The notes beneath the pieces are model-generated. The model saw nothing but the letters and a program-made list of their open reading frames with translations. It was not told where the DNA came from and did not search any database. A stretch of 64,000 bases of DNA from Parus major. Lineage: Eukaryota; Chordata; Aves; Passeriformes; Paridae. This document shows, piece after piece, positions 21,878 through 35,732 of the stretch. The DNA is taken from NCBI RefSeq assembly GCF_001522545.3, contig NC_031799.1, positions 39,571,265-39,635,264 on the forward strand, read 5' to 3'. A program made the position numbers and the translations under genes. Each line of letters starts with the position of its first letter. Positions within the stretch are counted from its first letter, which is position 1.

Positions 21878-24800
21878 TACTATACCAGTACACTATATAA
21901 AATACATATTATTTATAGCAAACAAAAACATGTATGGTTTTAAAGAGGTAGCTAAAAATATTTCCTAGGGAATGGTCCTTTAGTGCATGTATTACAAATA
22001 CATAAGTTGCTCAAACCTTGAAAAATAAACTAGCTTATTTTTTAGTGCTGATTTTGGTGTGCCAAATAGAAAAGTGGGATTTTTTTTCTTTTGAATAATC
22101 TTATAAGCACTTGTGCTGCTAGTTTTTCATCATACTTTCATTTGGTGATGTGTTCGCAATATCTCAGCTATAATAATCTTCAGGTCATGTCAAAAAAGGG
22201 CAGCAACTTAATTCTAAATTTGGACAGGATACAGAAAAAGTAACCAATCAAATGCTCCGCCTAGATGACAATGCTGAAATCTTAGTAAGTTTCTTTGCAT
22301 CATTCAAAGGCCAAAATGCTGACAGCATAAAATGAAAAATTTGTCTGAATTTAAATAGCCTCTGAACATGCAGGATCCTATCAGACTCTTTCAATTAATG
22401 TAATGCCTGGGAAACCATCTTCTGGCACAAGCTCAGGTAATTTCTACACTTCCTTGTTTCCTTAAAATAAAAAAACCCCTTTTCTTCCCTGCAGATTTTT
22501 TGCAATTCCTAATATGGCTACTAAATAGGAAAAGTCTCCAAAATGCTGCAAACTAAAGTGAACAGATTGAGCGTGAAGTATTTTTCATAGTTTTCCTATG
22601 AAAACTGAAATGTATACATGTTTTCACTTTATCTCCTTAGGATATTACTCCTATTAACCTTTGCACATATAAGAAAAGATTTTCTTAAGATTCTTGAGAT
22701 TTTCATATGTATGCTAAGTACCTATTCAGAAAAAATGTATTTCATGTTACATAAATACACACCTACTGTAGTACTTATGACTCAAGAGATTATTTCAAAA
22801 TGTAAAAGTTAGTGACATGGCTAAGCATTTAGACAATATACATTTAAAAACAAAAAAAAATACACTCAGGTAAGTGCATGGCCGGTTTAGCATTAAAGGT
22901 GTTAGTAATTTTGGTAAATGCAAAATAATACTCACAAAAGAATTAAAACTATCAATATATAATAGTGAAGTACATTTTTCCTACAGGAATGTAATAACAA
23001 TAAATATTAGAGTTGCATTATTTTCTTCTTCAAGTCACAGTCTAACTACATCACTTTGAGATAGTGATTTAGTGACTAAAAAATCCCTTGAAATTCTTCA
23101 GTATGCTTCTTATTTTTAGATCCATACCTTTCATATATAGAATAGAAAAACTATTTTAACATTCATTTAAATAAATGTTACTGGAAAATAATTGTGAAAA
23201 TAAATGCAGAACTAATATGGAGAATTAGCAAATTAACATACTGTATTTAGTGTAGGAATTAAATACTTAGCAGAGACAAATTGAATGATTTTATTGTACT
23301 TTTTTGTACTTTATTTACAAAGATCCAGAATTTAGAGTTTAGGTTTGCTGCATGAAAGTGAGTAATTCTCTGGATTTGGGAATAACATTCATTTTCTCCC
23401 ATGAAATATTTGTTTCAACACTGTGACAGCCATATCAAAAGCTAAAGGCAGAATGGGTATAAAATGTAGTCCAAGATTTTCATAGGCTTAGTAAAGATTT
23501 CAATTCTTTTGTCAATAGAAGATAATTACTCTTGCCTGTTTTTAAAATAATATTTCCTTCAATTTGCATTTTTCAAAACTATTGAGAAGGCAAATCAACA
23601 TGAAAAATCAAAACAAAGTGTGAGTCAGATTGTTTCATTTTTCCTTTCATGTTTCATTTTTTTTCCCAGTAATTTTCTACATTTAATCCAAATGGGTATA
23701 CTTATTTTCTGTGTATGTTTGCAACCTCTATCTTACAGTTTTCCCTGTGATGAACAAGGCACGGTGAACTAGAGAAACAGGTACACCTTATAAATGGTAA
23801 ATTTTTGCATCTACTCTGCTCTAAGATGATCATTTAGTACATACCTATTTAGTATATAAACTGCATAATTTTTGAGAACTTTATCATTGTACTTTACTTG
23901 AAAACCTGGCAGGAGATACATGCTGTTATGAAAGGCCAAAGTAGAAAGCTTGCAAAAAAAAACAAGATAGCAATCTACATAAGCTTTTAGTGAATAAATT
24001 ATACAGAGGAATGTTCAAACCTCATAAGTTCCTGGGTTTTTAAGCAACATAAAACCTGCGTTTTATTAATTGCTTTTGACAAATAGCCCTTTTCCTTTCT
24101 TCCTCACAGCTTCCCACAGAGACATGTCTTTGGACTTGAGCAGTGCAGCATGTGCTCTCTAAAGAAAACAGTCAGAATTATAGAGAAGGGGGTTGACAGC
24201 AAATGGAACCCAGGCAGTTCACATCCTCACACTAAAAAGCAAATGAACTTCAAGTTTTTTAGAAAACTTTTCAAGCTTGAAGACTGCTTTCTGTGGTACT
24301 GATGATGTTAAATGGTTGTTTTTTCTCAGGTCAAGAGCAGTTTCATTAATTAGCACAGCAACCAATCTGCAGAAGCCAGCAACACTGATTGGCCATAAAA
24401 TATCAGTGTGAACATGTTCATAGTATGCTTCCAAGCTCAGCGACAAACACCATTCAGACAAGAGCTTCTGGACCATTCTTTTAGTTGCAGCAGGTGACAT
24501 ATCCTGTTAAATATCATATCTAACTATATCTGGATACGGACATAGATGAAAGTTAGAGTATTTATAACCTATATAACTGGAACATTTTCCGTGGAGAGAA
24601 CATGATGGGATGGAGGAGAGGAGAGACTGAGGGATAGACTGAAAGAAGCAGAAGGGGACACACTTCCTCTTTAGTCATTCATTGTAATTTTCTCTTTTTA
24701 TTAGATTCCTTCTAGTCTTCCTTTGATCCTCTAGAAACTTTCAGGCCTTGTAGAATAAGTTTTTCTCTTGTTTTCTGCTTTTCTTTTTTTTTTTTTTTTT

Positions 24801-25755
24801 CAGTTTCTGGCTCATTATCATATGCCTCATTGCTTCTTATACAGATCTGCTACCTGCACTATAGCTGTTCTCCCTGTATTTACACACTTTAACATAGTGC
24901 CTGCTCTTACAAAAGAGTATTTCTTTCCTTCTGACCACTTCTGCAATTTTCCAAAGCTGTTTTCAATGATAATGTTGTCCTCTAAAGGTCTTGCATGTTA
25001 GCATTCCCTATTCTTGCATATTGGTATACTCTCTTCATATTAGTAACTTTTGTAAATCTGTTAGACATACCTCTATTTTGTGTTCTGTTTTGTTAGTTGA
25101 AAACCATGAGTATACATGAATGTTTGAGTCAGAAAGGTTGCACTCAACTGTTCTTTAATCTAGACCCAGCTTCTACAGCTTCCTTATAAGAATGTCATCT
25201 CAAAAGAATATTAAACATCTGCCGCTCTTCTTCTTTCTGCATGGCTACTTTGCATACTTATCTCCGAGGATGCTGCCTTGGAAAGAAATTAAACTGATTT
25301 GATAGATTTTGCGCATAACATATGCATGCTAGCTAGTTACTTGTCATCTCTTTGATATCTTTTAAGAACTTATAAGCAGTTTGACTACTAGTTCAGGAAC
25401 ATATTTACCCTTTCCTGGCTTCAATGATAAAAGAGATAAGGTGGTAAGTTGTGAAATGTGGATTGTTTTGAAATGAAAAATACCCTGATTTGAGATTATG
25501 CTGTTATAAGACTTTATTTTCAATTGTCTTTTCTAAGGCTTGCACTTGCCTTGGCCAAAAATACCCTGGGCAACATCTGTGCTAAAGGAAGGCATCCTTT
25601 AATTCCTTAGATCTCATTGTGTTCTAAGACCTTGCCCACTTTTAATAGATTCAGTCTGAAATCATAAAAAGTTGGAGACAGACAACAAACTTCATCAAAT
25701 ACAAAACTGTCTTCAACACAGAAAGTGCTAACACTTAGGAAAGTGTCCCCTTTGT
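21878..25755. other. Unique AT-rich DNA, 3.9 kb
   Basis: No repeat family or gene recognised. A less AT-rich patch at about 24060-24510 includes a 93-codon minus frame without any recognisable domain. A T run lies at 24784-24800. Confidence 0.55.
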
Positions 25756-26085
25756 AATCACAGAATCATAGAATGGTTTGGGTTGGAAATGGTCTCCAAG
25801 ATCATCTAGTTCCAGCTCCTCTGCCATTGAGTAGGACACCTTCCAATAGACCCAGCTGTTCAAATCCCCATCCCACCTGGCCTTAAACACTTGCAGGGAT
25901 GGGGCATTCACAGTTTCCCTGTAAAACCTGTTCCACAGCAAGGACTTTTTTCCTAATGTCTAATCTAAATGTACACTTTTACATTTTGAACCCAATCCCC
26001 CTTGTCCTGTCAAAACATACTCTTGTACATAGCCTCTCTCCATTTTTCTTGTAGACTCCCTTTGGATATTGGAAGGTCACAATTT
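25756..26085 (-). mobile_element. CR1 LINE 3' fragment, minus strand
   Basis: Reading the plus strand one sees AATCACAGAATCATAGAATG, GGTTTGGGTTGGAAATGG, AAGATCATCTAGTTCCA, CCACCTGGCCTTAAACACTT and CTTGTCCTGTCA in the order of a reverse-complemented CR1 3' end. It is truncated in the coding region near 26085. Confidence 0.92.
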
Positions 26086-28933
26086 TCATGACACATTGAT
26101 TGTTGCCAAGTTTTCAGGAGACTGCTAATTGACAAAAAAAAGGCTTCTTATTTAACTGACATAAAACTATTTAAAATTAATGAAACATAGATGCTGCTGG
26201 CTGTGATTGCATTGCCACCAAATTAGAACACAAATTTCAAATCTTTTGAAAATCAAAATAAATTTGTAAAAAACTTAAGTGAAAAATACATTTAAGAATA
26301 CAAAAAAATGGAAAATAATTTTAGAATTAATGGTGACAGACTAGCAGAGAAAACAGACAAAGCATCAATGAAAGTTAAAGTTCAGTACAGACAGATATGA
26401 ATGTCACAGACATGGGAAGTATAGCTAAAATAAGGAAATGGTCAGGTAGAACCTCAGGGTCAGCCATTCTTCCTCCATTTTGATTTTACAGCACATGAAA
26501 TATTGCATTAAAGTTTTATTTGCCACAAGGACAAAGGAATATGAGCTCTCAGGAGAATAGCTCAGGTTTAATTCCAAGGCACTGTTCTTAATAGGCTATA
26601 GGATTGATGGAGAAGACATGCTGTATCTCATTAAAATTTGTCTTGCAGTATTTATTGACTGTGGAAAAAAATTTACCCCTACACATAGTAAAAGCTATGA
26701 CAGTTTAAGCTTGCTCTTCAGAATAGTTATAGCCTAAGAAAGCATGCAGTACACATTCCCTTATTCTATTCTCCAGATCAGGCTTTACCTCTTAATCATT
26801 GATCTATCTTGAGTTGGGATCACCATTATTGTATTGCTAAACCATTAAAACCTAAACCTAAACTATTAAAAAAAAAATCAAACTGTAGAACTAAACTGTT
26901 TTATATCTGAACAATATATGGCAGAATGATGCATCGCAGTTTTTGTTTTCAAAATATATTCTAGGTCAGGTTTTTGTAAAATATTCCTTTTTCCTTACAG
27001 GAATTTCTCACACAATTGCCAAAGATTGAGTTCAGGTTTTTATTTTTTTCAAGTACTGGCTTATTATTACAGAAAATAATTAATTACAAACTGTGAAAAA
27101 TAAAAATTAATCTTTTTTTCAGATAAAAATAGGCTGGAAGAAAGAAAGATTTGGAGGGAAATTTATTTTCTCCTTGCTCTAAAATTTTCTGCAGCCAAGC
27201 AGGTAGAAATCAATTTTCTGAAAATGTTACATCAGCTAATGAAAAGTTATGCAAAATACTGTACTTGTACATTTTTTTTCATCTGAGAATTGATATGAAC
27301 CATTTGGCAGGTGTTGGTAGATATAACAAACTGTTAAGCTAATAAAAGCATTACAGGAATATTTCTCCCAATAGAATCAAGTACTGCAAAAAAAAAAATC
27401 CGTACTAAGATATTTGGTTGCTGTAAAATCTTAGACTTTGTTTTTTCTGAATTTAAAATAAACCAAAAAAAAAAGAGCTCAACCTAAATACATTTCTAAT
27501 TCCTTTTGCACTGAAAATGCCAAAGCAAAACTGACATTTTGACTTTTTCTTCAAAAAATAGACAGATTTGATGGAGTGCTTTTTTAAGACAAGGAGCAGG
27601 ATGAATTCTGTATACATTCATGAATAACTCTGACAAAGTCTGGTTTCATTTTTCCATAAAAAATGAAAAAGAAATGAAAACACTCCATCTTGACTTGTGT
27701 TTGAGATTTCTGTTTGTGCTTTTTTAAAGACTTTTGCTTTTTACATCTGCATATTAATTACCTAATTATGCATATTAATTTTATATATATGTATATAAAA
27801 AGGGTCTAATGTATCACAATGTGAGTATCCACTACAGTTCACTGTATCTGATTACTAATGTCCTCCCATTAGTGAGAAGTTAAAGAATGTGATTAACAAA
27901 TAATAACCAAGCATGTAAACAAAGCAAATCAAGAATAGAAGAGATCAATAAAAAAAATTACAGCAAAGCTATAATTCAGAGCATTATTTCCATCCCAATA
28001 TTTGAAAAACAATCAAGGAGCAAGATTTATTATTTCCAATCAGAGTGGAGCTAAAAAGTGCAAAATTTTAAAGGAATACCAACAAGAGTATTACAATTAA
28101 TGGATCCTAACCACTTGATATATCTTCAACTAAAAGGTGAGATGCTAGGTTGAACTGGATTTGTGGAAATTTGCAAACCTCATAAAAGTTAGACAAGAGA
28201 AAATGTGCACACAAGCGTTTGTTTATTTTCTTGCTTGTTTGTTTCATCTGTTATGAACCCTTGGGGTGCATAAATAATACTTTGAAGAAGTTTATGTTTG
28301 AAATCACTTTAATCATTCTCTGCCACAGGCCCCCATAGGAAAAAATGTCTCTCAGGTTTATAAACAGGAGATTAGAGTCCTAATATTCAGTCTGAGGGGT
28401 AAAATCATGTTGTTTCTTCTTAATGAAAAGTTAACTAAAACTATAGTAAAAGATAATGTCAGCAGTATAATAAAGCACCTTAACTAGAAGCAGTCAGAAA
28501 TAGGGTAAAGAAAAAATGAAATAAATACAATAAGCTGAAAAATATCTTCCTCCATAAGAAGCTATATTTACTAATGAAATAAAACAACACAGCACATGAG
28601 AACAATAAACTAGATGCAAAGCAATTTCATTGCAGATTTAGGTAATACTGAAAAACGGTATTTGAGACAACAGAAATTTTGCTGATCACCTAATTACAAA
28701 AAAATATTGCATGTGATATCACTGCAAGATTTTTTTTCTTAAAATCCACTAAGAAGAAACAAAACAGTTCTGGGATCAGGATACACAAAAACCCATACAT
28801 GGGTTACATAGACTTAGGTTCCACTATATTAAACAAATAAGAAAGGTTGTCTAAATATCAGAATCTCAGAATTTACATGGGATTGGAAACACAGACAATT
28901 ATATCCTGGACTATATCAAAATAATTGTGATCA
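26086..28933. other. Unique AT-rich DNA, 2.8 kb
   Basis: Nothing recognised beyond short A and T runs and an alternating TA stretch near 27780. Confidence 0.6.
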
Positions 28934-29300
28934 GCAAGTTAGGGGAGATTCTGGCTTTGGTGAAATCCCCTCAGAGTGCAGCATCAAGCTCTGAGGATCC
29001 CAACACAGGAAATATGTGGACCTATTGAAGTGGGTTCAGAGGAGGACCACAAGGAACATCCAAGACTGTAGCACACCTACTTGGAAGAGTGGCTGAGGGA
29101 ATTGCAGTTGTTCAGCCTGAAGAGGAGAAAGTTCCAGAGAACCTCGCTGCAGCCTTACAGTACCTAAATGGGGTCTACAAGAAGGCCAGAGTGGGATGTG
29201 TAGTGATAGCACAGCAGGGAATGGCTTCAAACTGAAAGTAGGTTTAGATTAGTTATTAGGAAAAATTATTTTCTGTGAGGGTGGTGAAGTGCTGGAACAG
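28934..29300 (+). mobile_element. CR1 LINE fragment (coding end and 3' UTR start), plus strand
   Basis: The order GATTCTGGCTTTGGTGAAA, TGTGGACCTATTGAAGTGGG, TTCAGAGGAGGACCACAAGG, TTGTTCAGCCTGAAGAGGAG, CAGTACCTAAATGGGGTCTA, TGTAGTGATAG, TTTAGATTAGTTATTAGGAA and CTGTGAGGGTGGTGAAG matches the end of CR1 ORF2 and the adjacent UTR. The 3' tail is missing, so this is an internal piece or a 3'-deleted copy. Confidence 0.88.
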
Positions 29301-29874
29301 GAAGATCTTTTGACTGGCTGGTTAAAAACAACAAATGATAGTTTGAAGAAGAATCACCATTCTCACAGGGATGGACCAGCCTGCATCAGGGTTTTAATTC
29401 AACAGACTGTAAATAAATGGTAGCATTTCTGACAGTAACACACAGAGATCTGGTGCAGAAATTTCTGCAGTCTGCTCTATAGATCTATTCTTTCCTTTAG
29501 TACACAAGAGAAAAAAATTAAATAAAAATTCTCTAAACAATAGAGCAAAGTATCTCATAATTTTTTTACATTGTGAGCCACTGCATTTGGATTATCTAAA
29601 TTTTCAGGTGTAGAAAACAGAGGAGCTGTAAAAAAATTAAGAACTCTGTCAAAAATCATTGATGTCTGATTTTCATAAAGCAACTAATGACAAAATGTGT
29701 GTGCATTTTTCAGAACTATCTCACTAGAAACTGAATAAAGTAGGTAGAAATTAAACAGAAGTGAGGAGATTTCAATGATATAAAGAATAATTAAGAAGAA
29801 ATGCACATCATAAAATATAATCTCCTCTGTAAGCTCCAGTGAGAACCCTCCAGTATCAAAGAATTGTTGAAAGC
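29301..29874. other. Unique AT-rich DNA
   Basis: No gene or repeat recognised. Confidence 0.55.
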
Positions 29875-30050
29875 TGTGATGGGTTGATCCTGGCTGCACA
29901 CCAGGTGCCCACCAAAGACACTGTCACTCCTCAACTAAACAGGTGGAAGAAAATATAAGAAAAGGCTTGTGGTTTGAGGTAAGGGCTGGGAGATCACACA
30001 GGAATTACTGTCACAGTCAAAAGAGGTTTTAAGTTTTGTCAGTCAAATGA
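29875..30050 (-). mobile_element. ERVL-type LTR 3' end fragment, minus strand
   Basis: The plus strand opens TGTGATGGGTTGATCCTGGC and continues ACCAGGTGCCCACCAAAG and GAAAATATAAGAAAAGGC. Read on the minus strand this is the 3' (U5) end of an avian ERVL-type LTR, closing ATCAACCCATCACA. Only the last 170 or so bases remain, and the other side grades into unique sequence before the pyrimidine tract. Confidence 0.65.
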
Positions 30051-30089
30051 GAGTTGGATAATGAGAACTACGGAAAAATATGAAAAAAG

Positions 30090-30201
30090 TCCCTTCCCCT
30101 TCCCCCTCTTCTTCTTCTTCTTCTTCTTCTCCCTCCTTCCTTCCTTTCCTTCTTTCCTTTCCTTTCTTCCTTTCCTTTCTTTCTTTCTTTCTTCTTTCCC
30201 T
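30090..30201. repeat. 112-base pure polypyrimidine tract
   Basis: Every base from 30090 to 30201 on the plus strand is C or T, including a (TTC)n core at about 30108-30130 and TTCC/TTTC units after it. The lysine/glutamate- or serine/phenylalanine-rich open frames here are products of the repeat. Such tracts can form triplex (H-) DNA if they contain mirror symmetry. Confidence 0.95.
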
Positions 30202-32955
30202 ATACATGAATATTCTATGTATGCAAATACAAAAAGGGCTGTTTGATTTAAGGTCTTGTCTGAAGATGACAAATTGTAACAAGAATCTAAAGATTTACAT
30301 GAGAACTCTTATTTGTCTTAGATTATTAAAGTTCTGCAGGAACAAAAATGAAAAAATACAGTTTTGTTTCTCTGATAAGATGAAGAAATTAAATTGAGTT
30401 TTTGCTTGCCTAGTGACAAAAAGAAAGAAAAAGATTGTTGCTCCTTAAGTCTAACTAAACTTTTATTTTATCTTCAAGTAAATCAAAACTTTGTAGAGGT
30501 GTACATGTGTTTAATTGTTTGATGGAATAATAGAAAAATCTGTGTTGTTTAAGAACTGAGTCATTGGGGGTTTTTTGAATTAAAAAAAATTAAAAGGGAA
30601 CAGGGAATGTCATTTTCATGTAAGCATTATTAAAACAGTAACAGACAGAATTTTACGTGTCCTGATTGAGACCTCCCTCATAAAGGTAGGTGATAGGAAT
30701 TTAATGGCAGTTTTCTCACAGAAAAAGTATCAAAGAATTGGAAAAGAGATTAAAATGTGTGACATGATACAGCATTTTCTTTTCTCTGGAAGCCTATTTT
30801 TAACTTAAATCAAAAACACTCTTTACAAATGGCACTGATGTACTTCATTAGAATCAAATAAATTTGTCTTAAATGAGGACTTCTGAGATTGAACTTCAAA
30901 TATAAATGACTCCAGGAAAAGTTTGAATGTTGCTACCTACTGTTCTTAATTCATTCGAAATCCCCACCAAGTGTAACCCAGTGTGCTCCAAGATTTGAAA
31001 CATTTGTTCCATTTTCCAGGAAGGAAATTTATTTTTTTCTGATGAATTATTGCCAGCCTGCACACTCCTTATTCCTGAGCTTTGTCTTTCAATATTTTTT
31101 CACAAGTCAATATAAACAATAATTAATAAACTTAGCACATAACTAAATCATTAATTTTCCCTCCTCAGTTTAGTTTGTCTGTGTTCCTTCTATGACAAAA
31201 TTATTTGCATATTTGAATGTCCTCTTTTTTTTGGGACAGAATTTAAGCATCTTGAATATCTGAGATTACAAATACACAGCATACTGCATGCCCCCTTTCT
31301 CCAAATATTGTTGGACAGGATTAAAAGCAACTTTCTGACTTTGATCAGCAACTTCAGACTCTTGAAACAAAAGTACTTTTTGTACTGTAAATTCTGTACT
31401 ATCATTAAGAATTTGAATTTACCATAGTTGTGATTCCCAGATCATAGGCTGAAAGGCTCTGTTTTGGGAAATTTTGTATAAAAATCTATGGTATGAGTCT
31501 TTTTAGTCTGTCTTCTACTGAATATAATACCTGAAAGTTTTTACATATTTGACATAGTTTTGGTGCTGTTTATTTTGTGCTTTTAAATAGTGGCTATGTA
31601 GAGTGCCAAGCTGAAGAACAAGTCTGGCCAATAACAAAAGCAGGACTCCCTTGTCCCTCTTTTTTTTCCTTTTTTTGCCTGTCCCTTTTCTCTTCCTTTT
31701 TCTTTTTTTCCTTTTTTCCCTCTTCCCCCTTTCCTTATCCATTTCTCATTTTTTAGTTTTCCTTTTCTTTCCTCTTATAACATCTACAAATCCATATTTA
31801 GTTCTGAGTAATTTTCACCAGAACTTTTTTCCCCGCCAAAAGTCAGTTTCATATCACACTACTGTCAGCACAGTTTCTTCATTTAATTCTTGCATGAGAG
31901 TTCAAGGGTGAAGTGTACTTTTAAATTTTGAAAAAAATAAAATACATGATTTTGAGCTGTTCACTTCTATTATTACAACTACTTTAAAACAATTAGGACC
32001 TTTGCATTCCTTTTCCTTTGGCTGCCTTCATTTATGTTTTGATACCTTCTTCAGTCTGCCATCTGTGCTGATGAGAATTTCCTACTTTGGTGTAAATGCA
32101 AACCCTTTATATCATAAAAACTTACAAAGATAGGGCCACAAGTTAAAGAAATCAGGAAAACTATTCTTTGAAAAAAGTTTATTTCTAACTTTACATAATT
32201 AAGTTCCTACTCTTAGGAGAAGATAAAACATACTAAAATAACTGCATGGTGTTTGATTTGCACAAAAATGCAGAACAAAAAACAAAAAGTTGTGAATTGA
32301 ATGTGCCATGGTAAAAGGAATATATTAAGAGCAATTTCTGTATAGATGTAATATACTGAACTAACCAGAAGAGTGGTTGCATCCCATAACTAGCTGCACA
32401 AGTTATGAGATGCAACTTATTTCTACTTTGCTGTTTAGCTCCTTTGCTTTCCCATAACTTAGTCAATAATGTGACCTAGGCAGTCTCACAAGGCTGACTT
32501 GAACACTCTGACTTGGAGTGAAAGTGTCTGTACAACACTGTCCTGGAACAGTGGACTGGGAATACAGCACAGTGAGAAAGGCCCATTCTTCTTACTAGTA
32601 CAGTTTACAGTCACCAGCTGAAATGATGGAAAGTCACTGCACTGCATCTGGTCTTCCCTAAATGTGACAATGTCATGTTCTCTTCTGCCATCAATCTGAC
32701 CCAGCCCAGTGGGGGCCTGATGGAGCTCAGCATTAGGCTGCAAAGTGGAAGGCAGAAGGTAAAAGCCTCTGTGTGTGACACTGTTCTGGATATTCACACA
32801 GACTCTATCTGCTGTCCTGATACTATGCAATAGTCTCTAATGTGCCTTTTGAGATGATGGTAAGACATCCATGTTGATGGCACAATTTGGAGAAGCATCT
32901 TTGCCCATATGGAACAACAGCATGATTTTGAGATTCTTCTACTCTGAAAAAATTC

Positions 32956-32956
<1 letters not shown>
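30202..32956. other. Unique AT-rich DNA with a second pyrimidine-rich tract
   Basis: A T/C-rich stretch lies at about 31655-31745. A less AT-rich patch at about 32480-32830 carries a 114-codon minus frame with no domain I recognise. No gene is supported. Confidence 0.55.

Positions 32957-32995
<39 letters not shown>
32957..32995. repeat. (ATC)13 trinucleotide microsatellite
   Basis: Thirteen uninterrupted ATC units. The poly-Met and poly-Ser open frames across it are artefacts of the repeat. Confidence 0.97.
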
Positions 32996-35732
32996 TTGGT
33001 TTACAGAAGAAAAAAAATGTTTGTGGTCTCCTGCTGCTGTAAAGCCAGAGAGTGGGTCACAATGTTAATGCCACCACCTTGACAAGTGCTGGGAAACTGT
33101 CTCAATAAACAGATTTGGTTTTTTGCACCACCCATGTTTTTGAAGAAAGAGAAAAGAAAGAGTGAGGTCACTTTTTCATGTTCATCATTCAGTGCTAATC
33201 ACTGAAGTCTCTAGTTGATTCATTGTCATTTCTGCCATATGGCTGAGTTGTTCAACCTTGGGTTTGTTTTATACAGTAGATATTTAATTGCTGCTGCTGA
33301 CTAGGCTATGGGGCTGGAAAGCTTACCTTGAAGTCCATTTTATCCATTAAATTTACAATAATGAAACATTAAATTTTTGAATACATAAAAACTAATCATT
33401 GATGTTGACAAAGGATCACTGAATGTCTGCTTCAGCCCTGTATGCAATTTTAAATTCTATTTCATTTTAATTATGTATGAAATTACAACAAAATGAAACA
33501 GATGAAACAAGCATATAGGGGCATTACTTGCATGCTGTTTTGGTATTTATTTTTTATATTTGCAGTGGATGATTAAATCATAATAACTTGAAATGTATTT
33601 TATACTGATGTCACGTTCTTGGCTGTTACATAGTCTGCTTTTTCATACAGCTGCTCTGAGCTACTGGATAATAAGACAAAATTCTCTAGCTTCACCAAAT
33701 TATTTCTTCTGCTTAGATATACCATTGAAATCATTCTGAGAAAGTCATGAATGTCAACTGGGAATGAAGAATAAAACCTTTTTCAAAGGCAAACACTCAG
33801 TGCTTTAAATACTAGGCTTCTGGAAGCAGCCCAACAATTAATTTTCATTATTAATTTCTTAGTCAAATCAATCCATGTACATGTACATGTAGAAAAAAAT
33901 TTACATTCACATCTCTTCCTGCAGGTGCATAAATTCCCTAATGACCAAATAAATACAAGAGGATGGGGTCACCTGTGAAAACTTCCCCACAGCACTGTTT
34001 CCTTGGAGCATTTGCCAGCAAGACTCTGAAGGAGAACTGATGACAAGTGACCTTCTGTTTAATGCACCTAACCTTATAAATGCATGCTTTTAGATACCAG
34101 GACAGAAGCTGAATATTTTTATATTCAGCTTTCCTCTTGACCTATAAATATGTGTGGTAAAACCTCTAAAAGGGAAAAAAAAAAAATAAAAAAATCCAAG
34201 TCCCCCCATTCCAAGATGAATTTTGTAATTTTGCTTCCAAATTAAACATTTGATTAGCTGGATTTGTTGTTGCTGCTATTTTTTGGGTACTATGTTACTG
34301 AGGTGTCTTTTTGAACCCTGAATTCTTATGCAAAACACCCAGCACACTGTATAGTCTTCACATAAGTTGAAATTATAAAATATTTCTTCTGAATTAAAAA
34401 TAACCCAATGTTCTCTCAAAACTAAGGGAAATACAACATATATTGGCACCAGCAATCAGTCTGGATTTAAATAGCATATCAATTCTATGACTGCTTTCAT
34501 TTTGGAAATGACAAATATCTATCTTCTCATCTTTAACAATCTGTTAGACCTCTGGGGGAAATATGTGATGAGCTACCTGTGCTGATTTGCTTTCTTACCA
34601 CAGTTGCAGTAAAATGGAAGAAGGTCCTTCTGAGACAAAAAAGGTTTATTCTGCCTGTAATTTGGAACTCAAATTCTAATGTGTTTTTAGAATAAGCATA
34701 AAGAAACGTTAATATTTTTCATTGTTTTGATTATAAAATCTAATAATTATGTGTATAAAGTGGATACAATAGTTATTCACTGGGCATGTGCCAAATTACT
34801 GTAAAGGCACCCAGACAGATTTTAAAGCTCTCTATAGTACTCCTAGGGAGTCCATTTACTAGCTTGGTATGTGCAGAAATTTTGTGGAACAGAAGAAACC
34901 CATCAATGCAAATGTATGGATAGCTCACACTCACTTAAATCAGAATAGGAAAGTAAAATGGAAAATGGCTTCTTTGGAGCTAAGATGGAACACAGAAATT
35001 TCACTGTTCCATCTGTGGTACACAAATTCCAAATAATTGAGCTTTTACACCCCTGCTGTGCTACTGTCTGGTGTTGGAAATTCCTACATCTCTGCATGCA
35101 CCATTAAAATTTCCATTAGCAAGTTCTCTACTGGAAATGATCAGGTGTTTCTTGGTCACAACGTTTTTCTTTGGGGCTTTATCTGAGAATCTTTTATTAG
35201 TGTTTCTGAATCACAGTAATTTGTCCAAACCTTAAGTGACAGCATTTAAGTAACCATTCTATCACTAAATTAGTGGGAATAGAATAATTTCTGAAAGAGA
35301 GTATCTCCCTTACTAATAACTTTATTAATCGAATGTTATGTAACTTTTTAATAAAGAATGTGGGAAACAGCTGGCTGCTGTTTGTTGGTGCAGCAGGGCT
35401 GTCTTGTACATGAAAAAGGGTACATTTACTTTAAAGCAAGATACCTAACTTTCAGTCCTAATTCTGACTTAAAAAAATACTTCTCTTGGTTTTTTCCCCC
35501 CTTTTGTTTGTATCCTCCTATTCTGGGGTTAGACAAGATTTATAAATTACAAAAGTTCTGTCAAGAAAATATGAAGAATTTGCTTTCCTCAATGATTTAT
35601 GAATGACAAAGCATCCTGACTGCAGTGAAGTCTAAATCTCTGAGTCCAGAATCTTATGTCCTGTTTATGACAATATATCCATATTAAGGATCTGTTGTCT
35701 TATGTCAAATATGGTCACATAACTTTTAACTC
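32996..35732. other. Unique AT-rich DNA, 2.7 kb
   Basis: No gene, RNA gene or repeat family recognised. A TACATGTACATGTA palindrome lies near 33880. Confidence 0.6.

Noticed and set aside
30039..30397. Lys/Glu-rich and Ser/Phe-rich open frames
   Set aside because: They are translations of the polypyrimidine/polypurine tract on the two strands.
32480..32830. 114-codon minus frame as a gene
   Set aside because: There is no recognisable domain or splice context and no conservation evidence available; the composition is that of a less AT-rich unique patch.
32794..33068. Poly-Met and poly-Ser open frames
   Set aside because: They are translations of the (ATC)13 microsatellite.
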